Source of the DNA: Nautilia profundicola AmH
Lineage (GTDB): Bacteria > Campylobacterota > Campylobacteria > Campylobacterales > Nautiliaceae
NCBI RefSeq assembly: GCF_000021725.1
Contig: NC_012115.1
Location: 328,501 to 392,500 of the forward strand
Direction of reading: 5' to 3'
DNA: 64,000 bases
A program made the position numbers and the translations under genes. The stretch's first letter is position 1. Each line of letters starts with the position of its first letter. Below, piece by piece: positions 35,682 through 43,863 of this stretch. Below the pieces are notes generated by a model that made no database searches, was not told where the DNA came from, and worked only from the letters and a program-made list of their open reading frames with translations.

Positions 35682-36266
35682 GTGATTATTAGAAAACTTT
35701 TCAAATTTGAAAACGCACATATTGTCAGAAACTGTACAAGCAGAAGATGTAGCCGTTCAATTCACGGGCACAGTTACAAAGTAGAAGTAAAACTCAGCTC
35801 AAATTATCTCGATAACGGAGAAATGGTATATGATTTCGGGCTTATGAAGGTTACGATAAAAGATCTTATCGACAGTTTTGACCATGCGATTACACTTTGG
35901 GCTAAAGATGATGACGAATATATTGAATATGCCAAGAAATTTAGCGAAAGATGGATTGTACTGCCTGTAAACCCGTCTGCCGAGCAGTTTAGCAGGGTGT
36001 TTTTTATAATGATTGACAGGGTTTTAAATTTAATGGAGTTTAATAACGGCGAAAAGGAAGTTAAACTTCATTCAATTGTGGTACATGAAACAGATACGGG
36101 ATATGCCGAATGTTTCAGGGAAGATGCGTATAATTTTAAAGGAATGGGTGAAATAAAACTTGAAGATATTGTTTTTAGTGACAGAATAAAAGAAGAATGG
36201 AACGACTCGAGGTTATGGGATAAACTTTTAAGAGAAGAAAAACTTACTCCTCCAAAAGAAATTTAA
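35682..36266 (+). CDS. queD: 6-carboxytetrahydropterin synthase QueD-like
   Basis: The 194-residue protein starts GTG behind [32 protein letters not shown] followed by [10 protein letters not shown] gives the three zinc histidines and active-site Cys; [20 protein letters not shown] and [11 protein letters not shown] (Glu of the pterin pocket) complete the family pattern. It makes carboxytetrahydropterin, the substrate of the step before QueE. It is longer than typical QueD (about 120-140), with an insertion around residues 70-100 and a C-terminal tail. Confidence 0.9.
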   Translation: MIIRKLFKFENAHIVRNCTSRRCSRSIHGHSYKVEVKLSSNYLDNGEMVYDFGLMKVTIKDLIDSFDHAITLWAKDDDEYIEYAKKFSERWIVLPVNPSAEQFSRVFFIMIDRVLNLMEFNNGEKEVKLHSIVVHETDTGYAECFREDAYNFKGMGEIKLEDIVFSDRIKEEWNDSRLWDKLLREEKLTPPKEI

Positions 36267-36372
36267 TCAAAACACCCTTTTGTTTTTTAAATCATCAATA
36301 AGGTGTTTTATGTCTAAACTTGACAGAAAACGACTAAAGTATTATAATTATAAAAAACTAAAGGAGATTAAA

Positions 36373-37056
36373 TTGATTACTGAACTTAGAATGAGCCAAT
36401 TATTAAACACATTGGTATTTGAAACATTGGGACAACCAGAAAAAGAAAGAGAATTTAAGATAAAATCGCTTAAAAAATGGGGATTTGATTTGGTGTTTGG
36501 AAAAAAAGACGGAGTTGAGACATATTTCGCCGCGTCTGAAAAACAGGCGGGGGATAAATATACCGAAAACGATGTAGAACATGAAGTAATTGAAGTGTTA
36601 AAAGAACTTCCTAAAAACAAAAAAATGTTTGCAAAAATTGAAATGATTGAAGGTAGGGCATATTTATACGTATATTTAAGAGAAGACGATATTGATACGC
36701 CTGTACTTCATGTACCGGCAGGAGAGCTTTTAATTGCGTTTTTGAAAAAACACAAATTCGTTCATATCATTGAAGCTATCAGAAATATCGGAAGTGCTGC
36801 AAGTCTTGTTAAAAAGCACGGGGATGAAGGTAAACCGCTTCCGTTTGAAGAACTGCCTCCGGTACCGAGAAGATTTTTAAGAGATGCTAAGAAAATTGAA
36901 AAAGAGATGGGGTTCGGAAGGGTTGCTCTTGCGTATTTCGGTGAGAATAAAAGCGGTGATGCGAGATACTGGATGGAATGGATGGTTCCGACAATTGCAT
37001 TATTTGATGAGAAAATCAGTGAAAAAATAGACAAAGCCCTGGCTGAATTCAAATAA
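36373..37056 (+). CDS. Unrecognised protein, first gene of the NifX-like operon
   Basis: The likely start is the TTG six bases after AAGGAG, giving 227 residues beginning (M)[19 protein letters not shown]; the frame stays open upstream but without a ribosome site. It looks cytosolic, alpha/beta, with [40 protein letters not shown] and a Pro-rich linker [19 protein letters not shown]. No catalytic motif recognised. It is 9 nt ahead of the next gene and clearly co-transcribed. Confidence 0.7.
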   Translation: MITELRMSQLLNTLVFETLGQPEKEREFKIKSLKKWGFDLVFGKKDGVETYFAASEKQAGDKYTENDVEHEVIEVLKELPKNKKMFAKIEMIEGRAYLYVYLREDDIDTPVLHVPAGELLIAFLKKHKFVHIIEAIRNIGSAASLVKKHGDEGKPLPFEELPPVPRRFLRDAKKIEKEMGFGRVALAYFGENKSGDARYWMEWMVPTIALFDEKISEKIDKALAEFK

Positions 37057-37065
37057 GGAGTCGGT

Positions 37066-37779
37066 ATGCTAATATTCTGGAGCGGTACGTCTTTTGAAAA
37101 AAACGGATTTTTAGAAGACGATAACGGTAAGTTTTTACCGAGAAACGCAATACTTGAAGCACTTGAGAGTGCTGCTCTTTTTTATTACATTAAAAAAGAC
37201 AAAGAAATTGAAAATCTTGTTAAAAAATACTTGACAGATAAGCCTAAAATAAAAGAAATAAGCAAGGAAATTAAAAAAATAGTATTTAAAAAATACCCTG
37301 TTTTAGAGGGAATTGAAATTCCTGAAAAGATTTATTTGCCTAAAGAGAATATTTCAAAAGAACTTGTTAAGGTTTTCGATCTTGAAAAAAAAGAGTTTAC
37401 TGAGAGCTTTAAAATGGAAATATTCAAAGGTGTGCTTGAAGATGTGCATCTAAAAAGCGAAAATATTGAAAAAATTAAAACGGCTTGTAAATCATACGCA
37501 AGGGCACTTGCTGAATATGAACACAAAGAGCTTAAAGGCAGCGAATTTGAAGATTTGATTGTAGAGATTCAAAACAGTATCGCAAACGAATGGGAAATCC
37601 CAATCAGGGTAGGGCACTGGACGAATACGCCTTATAAAGGGGATTTGCTCTTTTTCTGGAGAATTAAGGAAGTGAGAGAATATCTGATTAAAGAGCTTGA
37701 TATTGACATAAGACCAAAAGATGTGCTATATTTACCGCGTACAAATGAATTCCTCGGATGGGGAGAAATAAAGGATTAA
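37066..37779 (+). CDS. Unrecognised protein with weak likeness to Csm5-type RAMP proteins
   Basis: A 237-residue cytosolic protein. The opening LIFWSGTSFEKNGFLEDDNG followed by KFLPRNAILEALESAALFYY, and the ending IPIRVGHWTNTPYKGDLLFF with LPRTNEFLGWGEI, have the placement of conserved blocks in Csm5/RAMP proteins (a PGSSIKGALR-like helix near the start and an R-x-G...P-R-T...L-G-W end). There is no CRISPR array or other cas gene in the window, so this is a weak pattern match, not an identification. It lies 1 nt before a NifX-like gene. Confidence 0.6.
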   Translation: MLIFWSGTSFEKNGFLEDDNGKFLPRNAILEALESAALFYYIKKDKEIENLVKKYLTDKPKIKEISKEIKKIVFKKYPVLEGIEIPEKIYLPKENISKELVKVFDLEKKEFTESFKMEIFKGVLEDVHLKSENIEKIKTACKSYARALAEYEHKELKGSEFEDLIVEIQNSIANEWEIPIRVGHWTNTPYKGDLLFFWRIKEVREYLIKELDIDIRPKDVLYLPRTNEFLGWGEIKD

Positions 37780-37780
37780 T

Positions 37781-38167
37781 ATGAGTATAAAAGTAGCGGT
37801 ACCTGTTGAGGGTGAAAATTTGGTAATAGTAACAAGAACGGGGAGGGCTCCGTATTTTGCAATATATGAATTTGACGGAAATGAGTTTAAACTTTTAGGA
37901 TTTAACGAAAACACTCATGCGGGAGAGCATGAGCATGAACACGGGCATGATCATCAGGAAGATCATACTGCGGATGAGGTTGAACATCATCATAAGCACG
38001 TTAAAGCCAGCAAAGTTGACGACTGTGATTACATCGTGGTAAGAGCGGTGGGACCAAATATGAAAGACGCACTTGAAATGGCTGGTGTGAAAATTATAAA
38101 AGTAAGTAAAAAAGATGGTGAGACGGCACCTGAAGTGCTTGAAAAAATCAAGGAGCAGCTCAAATGA
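37781..38167 (+). CDS. NifX/NifB-like (dinitrogenase iron-molybdenum cofactor) domain protein with His-rich insert
   Basis: The 128-residue protein has the DiNase Fe-Mo cofactor fold: IKVAVPVEGENLVIVTRTGR, APYFAIYEFDGNEFKLLGF, then CDYIVVRAVGPNMKDALEMA and VKIIKVSKKDGETAPEVLEK. Between the strands, about residues 47-75, is a His/Glu-rich insert (HEHEHGHDHQED, HHHKH) likely to bind metal. It overlaps the next NifX-like gene by 4 nt. Such proteins carry or store metal clusters; the client is unknown. Confidence 0.8.
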   Translation: MSIKVAVPVEGENLVIVTRTGRAPYFAIYEFDGNEFKLLGFNENTHAGEHEHEHGHDHQEDHTADEVEHHHKHVKASKVDDCDYIVVRAVGPNMKDALEMAGVKIIKVSKKDGETAPEVLEKIKEQLK

Positions 38168-38529
38168 GAGTGGTAATTCCAACTTCGACACCTGATGGGC
38201 TTTTGGCTAAAAGGGGTGCGCATTTCGGAAAAGCTCCTTTTTATATTGTTGTGGATATTGAAGACGGAGAAGTTAAAGAAGTAAATGCCGTACAAAACCC
38301 AGGACACGCCGGAGGTGCGTGCGGTAATGCGGTTAGCAATATACAAAGTCTCGGTACAGATGCTTTGATTGTTGCAGGAATTGGAGGTAGACCTCTTGAA
38401 GGGTTTAAACAGGTTGGTATTAAAGTATATTTTGATAATGTATCTCCAACTGTGGAAGAAGCAATTGATAAGTTTATAAAAGGCGAAATTGAAGAGATCA
38501 GACCTGAAAATGCGTGCGGAGTGCACTAA
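38164..38529 (+). CDS. NifX/NifB-like (dinitrogenase iron-molybdenum cofactor) domain protein
   Basis: The 121-residue protein shows VVIPTSTPDGLLAKRGAHFG, APFYIVVDIEDGEVKEVNAV, GGACGNAVSNIQSLGTDALI and VAGIGGRPLEGFKQVGIKVY, the MTH1175-like small cofactor-binding fold with conserved cysteine. It is the last gene of a four-gene operon; its 3' end overlaps arsC by 32 nt on the opposite strand. No nitrogenase gene is present, so a general iron-sulfur or metal-carrier role is more likely. Confidence 0.85.
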   Translation: MRVVIPTSTPDGLLAKRGAHFGKAPFYIVVDIEDGEVKEVNAVQNPGHAGGACGNAVSNIQSLGTDALIVAGIGGRPLEGFKQVGIKVYFDNVSPTVEEAIDKFIKGEIEEIRPENACGVH

Positions 38530-38899
38530 AGAGTCTGTCTTTAATCTCTTCTTTTGTTTTTACAAACTCTTCGTATTTTTTACCGTCCGGATCAACAAAG
38601 GGAATATGTATAGTTTTGGTTCCCGGAATTATAGGGCATTCTTTTGCGGCATTGTCACATACCGTGACTGCCAGATCAAAAGGAGCCTCATTCAAAACTT
38701 CTTCAATCGTTTTTGAATGATATTTATCTTTCCATGCGTTTTCTTCAATTAATACTTTTTTTGCATTCGGATTAACCCTGCCGCTTGGTTTGCTTCCAGC
38801 ACTATAGGCTTTAATACTTGGAAAGTATTTGTTTATAAGCCCTTCTGCCATGATTGAACGGCAGCTGTTTCCTGTGCATAATATTAAAACTTTTTTCAT
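38498..38899 (-). CDS. arsC: Thioredoxin-coupled arsenate reductase (low-molecular-weight phosphatase fold)
   Basis: The 133-residue protein has the P-loop LCTGNSCRSIMAEGL and the extra redox cysteines in VTVCDNAAKECPIIPG, matching Staphylococcus pI258 ArsC rather than a protein tyrosine phosphatase. It reduces arsenate to arsenite. No arsenite exporter adjoins it; the ArsR at 19128 is 19 kb away. Its 3' end overlaps the NifX-like gene. Confidence 0.92.
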   Translation of the reverse strand: MKKVLILCTGNSCRSIMAEGLINKYFPSIKAYSAGSKPSGRVNPNAKKVLIEENAWKDKYHSKTIEEVLNEAPFDLAVTVCDNAAKECPIIPGTKTIHIPFVDPDGKKYEEFVKTKEEIKDRLFSALRTHFQV

Positions 38900-38974
38900 A
38901 ATTATCCTTCAGACAGTTTTAAAAGAATAATATAAAAAATTATGAAAAATTCACAGTGGAATATGTTTTTTTTC

Positions 38975-39002
38975 TTGAAATATAAAATAAATTTGGTATA
39001 AT
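38975..39002 (+). promoter_or_regulatory. Sigma-70 promoter of tRNA-Ser
   Basis: TTGAAA and TATAAT are separated by 16 nt, with the tRNA beginning 16 nt after the -10 box. Confidence 0.7.
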
Positions 39003-39018
39003 TTCAGTCCACTCATAT

Positions 39019-39109
<91 letters not shown>

Positions 39110-39127
39110 TTTAAATTCCTTTATTTT

Positions 39128-39140
39128 AGTGTCTGTCACC
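39128..39140. repeat. REP-like core AGTGTCTGTCACC
   Basis: A 13-mer 18 nt after the 3' end of tRNA-Ser, read in the direction of transcription. Identical to the cores after the 4.5S RNA gene and after tRNA-Asp. Confidence 0.65.
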
Positions 39141-39224
39141 AATAAAGTATATTTGTCTCATTCTTCTCACACTGTGTTTTTATAAAAAAATTATATGTTA
39201 TAGTTATATAAAAAAAGGCAGGTA

Positions 39225-39839
39225 ATGTTCAGAGAAATTTTGTTTGATACTATATCTTTACTTACTATTTTAAATCCGATTGCTGCAGCTGCCATAATGC
39301 TTTCATTAGTTAGATATTCTGAAATAAAAACTGTTTCATTAAAGACGTCTTTTGCGGTGTTCATTGCTTCTGTGGTAACAATGGTTGCAGGCGGTATGAT
39401 ACTTAAATTTTTTGGAATCAATATACCGTCTATTAAAGCTATCGGTGGAGTTGTATTGCTTATAATTGCACTTAATATGATACAAGGTAAAGAAATTGCA
39501 CCTACAAATACGACTAAAGATGAACATAACGCAGCTGAAGAAAAAGATGACGTTGCTATTATTCCTTTGGCAATTCCGATTTTATTCGGTCCGGGTGTAA
39601 TAACTACAATCATTGTCTTAAGTGAAAAACATACTACTTTTAAAGGAAAAATAGTTCTGTTAATTGCGATTATGCTATCTTCTTTCTTAACATATCTTAC
39701 ATTACGAAACGGAGCAATTATTTCTAAATATTTGGGAATTAACGGTCTAAAAATCGTCACCAGGATAATGGGTCTTATTATAGGTGCCATATCGTTTTTA
39801 TTTTTAATAGGAGGGATAAAAGCTCTTTGGTATTCATGA
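39225..39839 (+). CDS. MarC family membrane protein
   Basis: A 204-residue protein with six predicted helices. LTILNPIAAAAIMLSL and VAIIPLAIPILFGPGVITTI are the hallmark segments of the MarC/UPF0056 family, named after a multiple-antibiotic-resistance locus although its transport role is not established. Start ATG follows AAAAAGGCAGGTA. It stands alone between tRNA-Ser and an OmpA gene. Confidence 0.9.
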   Translation: MFREILFDTISLLTILNPIAAAAIMLSLVRYSEIKTVSLKTSFAVFIASVVTMVAGGMILKFFGINIPSIKAIGGVVLLIIALNMIQGKEIAPTNTTKDEHNAAEEKDDVAIIPLAIPILFGPGVITTIIVLSEKHTTFKGKIVLLIAIMLSSFLTYLTLRNGAIISKYLGINGLKIVTRIMGLIIGAISFLFLIGGIKALWYS

Positions 39840-39901
39840 ATTTGAAGTATGTTATAATATTAAAGAATGCGCTGTTACCGCATAAATAAAAAGGAGAATG
39901 A

Positions 39902-41023
39902 ATGAAAAAGGTTTTTATAGGATTATCATTTGCAGTTGCATCTTTGATTGCTGCAAATCAATACGAAGCAGGAATAGGGGTGGGGAGAAATTATGTTGAT
40001 AATTCTCAGATAGAAAATTATAATTTTTTGAATTTAAGAATAGGAAAATATTTACCAAAAAATCATATTTTAAGGATTGAACTTGAAAGAAGTGAAAAAA
40101 TTTTAGACAACAAAGAAAATTTAACCAGAGTATTGTTAAATGTGGAACATTATTTTTCAATTGAAAACAGTAAATTAACCCCATATGCATTTATTGGTGC
40201 TGGATATCAATGGATAAGCGGAAATTACGATGATAATATAGTCGCAGATTTAGGGGTGGGAGTCAAATATGATATTAATGAAAAATTTAATGCATTTGCA
40301 GAGTTTAGAGGATTAAGGGATTTTGGTAATAATGATAACCACTATGGTGTTTTATTTGGAATTGCTTATAATTTTGGTGCTGAAAAAAAGATTGTGCAAA
40401 AAAATGTAGAAAAAGTGCTTGATAGTGATAATGACGGAATTATTGATGCTATGGATAAATGTCCGAACACTCCTATGGGGGTGAAAGTTGACAAAAACGG
40501 TTGTCAATTTGATAGTGATAAAGACGGTGTATATGATAGTCTTGACAAATGTCCGAATACTCTGGCAGGTGTCAGTGTCGATGTAAACGGATGTCCTCTT
40601 GATGATGACCAAGACGGCGTACCAAATTATTTAGATAAATGTTCAAATACCCCTAAGGGTGTTGTAGTTGATGAGCACGGATGTGCTATGACATATGATT
40701 TTGGTATTACATTTGATAATGATAGTGCTGATATAAAACCTCAGTTTATGAAAAAAATAGAAGAATTTGCTGAGTTTTTAAAACAAAATCCTGCATATAA
40801 AGCTGAAATTCAGGGGTATACTGATTCTAAAGGTTCTGCAGAATATAATCAAAAACTATCGGAAAGAAGAGCTAAAGCAGTATACGAAGTACTTATTAAG
40901 CAAGGGATAAGTAAAGATCGATTATCATATAAAGGGTATGGAGAAGCAAATCCCGTAGCTTCAAACGATACTCCTGACGGAAAAGCTCAAAACAGAAGAG
41001 TAGTGGCAAAAATCTACTTCTAA
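39902..41023 (+). CDS. OmpA-type outer-membrane protein with thrombospondin-3-like repeats
   Basis: The 373-residue protein has a signal peptide (KVFIGLSFAVASLIAANQ), an N-terminal eight-stranded barrel (to about residue 160), three calcium-type repeats (DSDNDGIIDAMDKCPNTP, DSDKDGVYDSLDKCPNTL, DDDQDGVPNYLDKCSNTP) and a C-terminal OmpA peptidoglycan-binding domain (IQGYTDSKGSAEYNQKLSER; NRRVVAKIYF). It ties the outer membrane to the wall. The layout is that of OprF-like proteins. Confidence 0.94.
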   Translation: MKKVFIGLSFAVASLIAANQYEAGIGVGRNYVDNSQIENYNFLNLRIGKYLPKNHILRIELERSEKILDNKENLTRVLLNVEHYFSIENSKLTPYAFIGAGYQWISGNYDDNIVADLGVGVKYDINEKFNAFAEFRGLRDFGNNDNHYGVLFGIAYNFGAEKKIVQKNVEKVLDSDNDGIIDAMDKCPNTPMGVKVDKNGCQFDSDKDGVYDSLDKCPNTLAGVSVDVNGCPLDDDQDGVPNYLDKCSNTPKGVVVDEHGCAMTYDFGITFDNDSADIKPQFMKKIEEFAEFLKQNPAYKAEIQGYTDSKGSAEYNQKLSERRAKAVYEVLIKQGISKDRLSYKGYGEANPVASNDTPDGKAQNRRVVAKIYF

Positions 41024-41097
41024 TCTTCTTTTTTTATCTAATTTTTTAATTTAAAAGAGTTATAATAATACATAATTAATTTATAAAAAGGTTTAAA

Positions 41098-41994
41098 ATG
41101 GAGTTTTTATATTCGATAATTGAATCTTTTAAAGATCTAACTAAAAAAGAAATCAGTAGACTATCTTTAATAAACGGTATATTTTGGGCTGTTGTATGGA
41201 TGGTTCTTGGAATGTTTTTATGGGATTATATGATAAATTTTACTAATTTTATGATTAATTTATTACCGTTTAAGTTTGTTCAAAATGCCGGGGCTGAGTT
41301 TATTTTTATGATTTTATGGCTACAGGCCGTATTGATCTCTATTGGTGTTTTTTTTACATTATTTAATAATTTTTTATCTAAGAAGATTTTTTCTATAGTC
41401 GTTGCTTTTTTATTTGCAATTTTTTGGTTGGTTATTTTTATGTATTATAAAGAAGAGATATTAGGGTATTTAGAAAAATTAATTAAAATATTTCCTTTTG
41501 AAAGTATAGAAGAGGCTGTTTCTACTGTGTTGGCGGTTTTTATATTTTATTCTTTTTATATTGTAAGTATGTATCTTAGCTTTTTGTTATTAAGCGAAAA
41601 AGTGATTTTAAAATTAATAGAAGAAGAATATCCTTTTATTGAAATTTCAAGTAATTTTTCTAAAATAAAAATTTTATATATACTTTTAAGAGATTTTGTT
41701 TTATTTTTAATTGCTCTTGTGATTTTATATCCATTGTTATTTGTACCTTTTTTAAATATTTTTATTATTGTTGGATTATGGGCTTTTATTATTAAAAATG
41801 CTTTATTTGAAACTGTTTTTTCTATAATAGGTGAAAAAATAACTATCAATAATAAATTTATATGGGGTTTTTCGATTATAAGTGTTTTTTTAAATTTTAT
41901 TCCATTAGTAAATCTTTTTGCACCGGCTTTGGGCTTGCTGAGTGTATATCATTATATTATGGAAAAAAAGATTGATTTATTGGAAAAAGAATGA
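41098..41994 (+). CDS. EI24/CysZ-like membrane protein
   Basis: The 298-residue protein has about six helices. The first part, FKDLTKKEISRLSLINGIFW, and the segment around residues 215-240, VILYPLLFVPFLNIFIIVGL, resemble the EI24 domain family that includes CysZ. The helix pattern is right but no substrate-binding motif stands out. It is followed immediately by the 4.5S RNA promoter, whose -35 box overlaps the gene end. Confidence 0.7.
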   Translation: MEFLYSIIESFKDLTKKEISRLSLINGIFWAVVWMVLGMFLWDYMINFTNFMINLLPFKFVQNAGAEFIFMILWLQAVLISIGVFFTLFNNFLSKKIFSIVVAFLFAIFWLVIFMYYKEEILGYLEKLIKIFPFESIEEAVSTVLAVFIFYSFYIVSMYLSFLLLSEKVILKLIEEEYPFIEISSNFSKIKILYILLRDFVLFLIALVILYPLLFVPFLNIFIIVGLWAFIIKNALFETVFSIIGEKITINNKFIWGFSIISVFLNFIPLVNLFAPALGLLSVYHYIMEKKIDLLEKE

Positions 41995-42008
41995 ATTTTT
42001 GATATAAT
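41980..42008 (+). promoter_or_regulatory. Promoter of 4.5S RNA
   Basis: TTGGAA and TATAAT separated by 17 nt; the -35 box lies within the last codons of the EI24-like gene. Confidence 0.6.
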
Positions 42009-42015
42009 TTCGCAT

Positions 42016-42110
42016 CCTCAGCCCTGTGCAAGGGTGGTAAGAGGCAACGCTTCAGGCCCGGAAGGGAGCAGAGCACCTCTTATCATCCTGTGCCGCAGGT
42101 GTCTGGGGAC
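42016..42110 (+). ncRNA. ffs: Signal recognition particle RNA, bacterial small (4.5S) type
   Basis: The conserved domain IV is plain: TTCAGGCCCGGAAGGGAGCA with the GGAA tetraloop and the asymmetric bulge, flanked by GTGGTAAGAGG pairing with CCTCTTATCAT. Outer arms CCTCAG and CTGGGG close the hairpin. The ends are placed by pairing and by distance from the promoter, within a few bases. It acts with Ffh in membrane-protein targeting. Confidence 0.93.
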
Positions 42111-42128
42111 CTTGAAGATCTCTAATAA

Positions 42129-42275
42129 AGTGTCTGTCACCTTTTGCTCCACTATTTCGGAATTTTTTTACTTGGAACAAATATTATATAACAATAATGA
42201 AATATGTTTAAAAATCGCTTAAACATAAAAATTCTAAGAAATAAATCCAACCCAATTTATATGGTGACAGGCACT
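42129..42275. repeat. 147-bp unit bounded by inverted REP-like cores
   Basis: AGTGTCTGTCACC at the left, about 18 nt after the 4.5S RNA, and GGTGACAGGCACT at the right are inverted copies. The AT-rich interior encodes nothing recognisable. Such pairs resemble bipartite REP elements mobilised by RAYT enzymes. Confidence 0.65.
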
Positions 42276-42293
42276 ATATTATTTGATTTATAA

Positions 42294-42323
42294 TAATCCC
42301 CAAAAAGGGAAAATATGGGATTA
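42294..42323 (-). terminator. Possible terminator after rplT
   Basis: TAATCCC and GGGATTA form a 7-bp stem around a 16-nt loop at the rplT stop codon. The following T-tract is short, so termination strength is uncertain. Confidence 0.4.
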
Positions 42324-42671
42324 TAAAGCCGCTTTTGCTTTTTCTACGATTTGTGCGAAAACTTCAGGTTCATTCATTGCTAAATCAGCAAGAATTTTTC
42401 TATCTAAATCAATATTTGCTTTTTTAAGACCATTGATAAATCTTGAATAACTGATATCGTTTAATCTACAAGCCGCATTAATTCTAATAATCCATAATTT
42501 TCTGAAATCTCTTTTTTTCTGTTTTCTGTCTCTAAAAGCGTATACTAAACTTCTTTCAACTTGTTCTTTAGCTTTTCTAAAGTGTTTTCTTCTACCACTG
42601 TAGAAGCCTTTTGCCATTTTTAATATTTTTTTATGTCTTTTTCTTCTAACTGTTCCTGTTTTTACTCTCAT
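42321..42671 (-). CDS. rplT: 50S ribosomal protein L20
   Basis: The 116-residue protein is typical L20: [40 protein letters not shown] and [20 protein letters not shown]. It binds 23S rRNA early in assembly and in many bacteria represses its own operon. rpmI lies 92 nt upstream. The usual infC is missing from this locus. Confidence 0.98.
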   Translation of the reverse strand: MRVKTGTVRRKRHKKILKMAKGFYSGRRKHFRKAKEQVERSLVYAFRDRKQKKRDFRKLWIIRINAACRLNDISYSRFINGLKKANIDLDRKILADLAMNEPEVFAQIVEKAKAAL

Positions 42672-42763
42672 TTTATCTCCTTGTCAATTTGGCGTGCAAC
42701 TTTGCAACTTGACGCTACAATAGCGTGAGGCTTTTTGCCTACTTTGCCGCTTCTTCACTTAAA

Positions 42764-42958
42764 TTAGATAGCCAGTAGTTCTCTTACTGCTTTGATGTTT
42801 GTGCTATCTACGTATTTAGGGGCTCTTAAGTTTCTTTTTCTTTTTTGTGATTTTTTAGTTAGGATATGGCTTCTGTATGCCGCACCTCTTTTAATTTTAC
42901 CACTTTTTTTAACTTTGAATCTTTTAGCTGCCCCTCTGTTTGTTTTCATTTTAGGCAT
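42764..42958 (-). CDS. rpmI: 50S ribosomal protein L35
   Basis: A 64-residue L35: [20 protein letters not shown] and [20 protein letters not shown] are diagnostic. It is first in the rpmI-rplT pair and divergent from the gene at 43051. A GGAGAAGC ribosome site precedes it. Confidence 0.97.
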   Translation of the reverse strand: MPKMKTNRGAAKRFKVKKSGKIKRGAAYRSHILTKKSQKRKRNLRAPKYVDSTNIKAVRELLAI

Positions 42959-43050
42959 AGCTTCTCCTTTTACGAATTGAGATGAAATTATAGCATAAAG
43001 TTTAAAACTATGCTACAATAAAATATTGCAAAATGTATAAAGGCAAAAAA

Positions 43051-43863
43051 ATGACGCTTAAAAATTATCTTGAAAAGGTTTGTTACAAAGATATAGAAGA
43101 TTTAAAAGAAAAAACTCTTGCGGATTTGATTGCTTATATGTATAAGTGTGATTCATCAACATTTTATGTCGTAAGGAATAAAAAGCCTATATATATTTTT
43201 ACAAGTACAGATATGTTAGAGATATTTATGAAAAATTTACTCTCAATGAGTATAGAAGAATATATTAATAAAAACCCGAAACAGCTTAAAAAGTTATCTA
43301 TAAAAACAAATATTTTGGATGCATATTATTTTATGAGAAGTCATAAATTAAAACATATACCAATAGTTAATGAAAATGAGGAGTTGTTAGGAGAAATTTC
43401 TTTTAAAACATTAAGTTTAAAAATAGCCGATATTGTAATAAAAGATCCGTTAACAGGGCTTTTTAATCAAAAATATTTTGATGTTTTGTTAGAAGAATAT
43501 AATGAATTTAATAAACCTTTGGGCATAATTTTTGTCGAACTTAAAAATATGAATATTCTTGAAGGATTTTATGGAGCGGAAAAAATAAATGAAATAATTA
43601 AAACTTATGCCGATGCAATTAAAGAGTGTGTCAGAGAAATTGATTTTGTATTTCGTATGGGCTATAGGTTTAAAATTTTAACGTTTAATAATTTAGAAAT
43701 TACTGATAAAATAGTTAGAAGAATAAGAGAAAAATTAGAAAATACCGATTATGAAGGAATAAAAGTTTCTTTTGAAATTGCTTTTTCACATGTGCCTGAA
43801 CTTGAAGACAATGTATTAACGGCTATTGAAAGCTGTGAAAAAAAATTAATTGAAAGGGACTAA
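43051..43863 (+). CDS. CBS-type domain plus degenerate GGDEF protein
   Basis: With ATG at 43051 (after AAAGGC) the protein has 270 residues; an ATG six codons earlier is possible. Residues 20-135 resemble a CBS pair (IKTNILDAYYFMRSHKLKHI, PIVNENEELLGEISFKTLSL). From about 138 a GGDEF fold begins with DPLTGLFNQKYFDVLLEEYN, but the catalytic GGDEF loop reads FRMGYRFKILTF, lacking Gly-Gly and acid residues. It should not make cyclic-di-GMP and may be a sensor or binder. It overlaps fabH's end by 18 nt. Confidence 0.75.
   Translation: MTLKNYLEKVCYKDIEDLKEKTLADLIAYMYKCDSSTFYVVRNKKPIYIFTSTDMLEIFMKNLLSMSIEEYINKNPKQLKKLSIKTNILDAYYFMRSHKLKHIPIVNENEELLGEISFKTLSLKIADIVIKDPLTGLFNQKYFDVLLEEYNEFNKPLGIIFVELKNMNILEGFYGAEKINEIIKTYADAIKECVREIDFVFRMGYRFKILTFNNLEITDKIVRRIREKLENTDYEGIKVSFEIAFSHVPELEDNVLTAIESCEKKLIERD

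Noticed and set aside
36280-38529. CRISPR locus around the RAMP-like protein
   Set aside because: No direct-repeat array, Cas10, Cas6 or other cas gene could be found in the window; only a weak resemblance in one protein remains.
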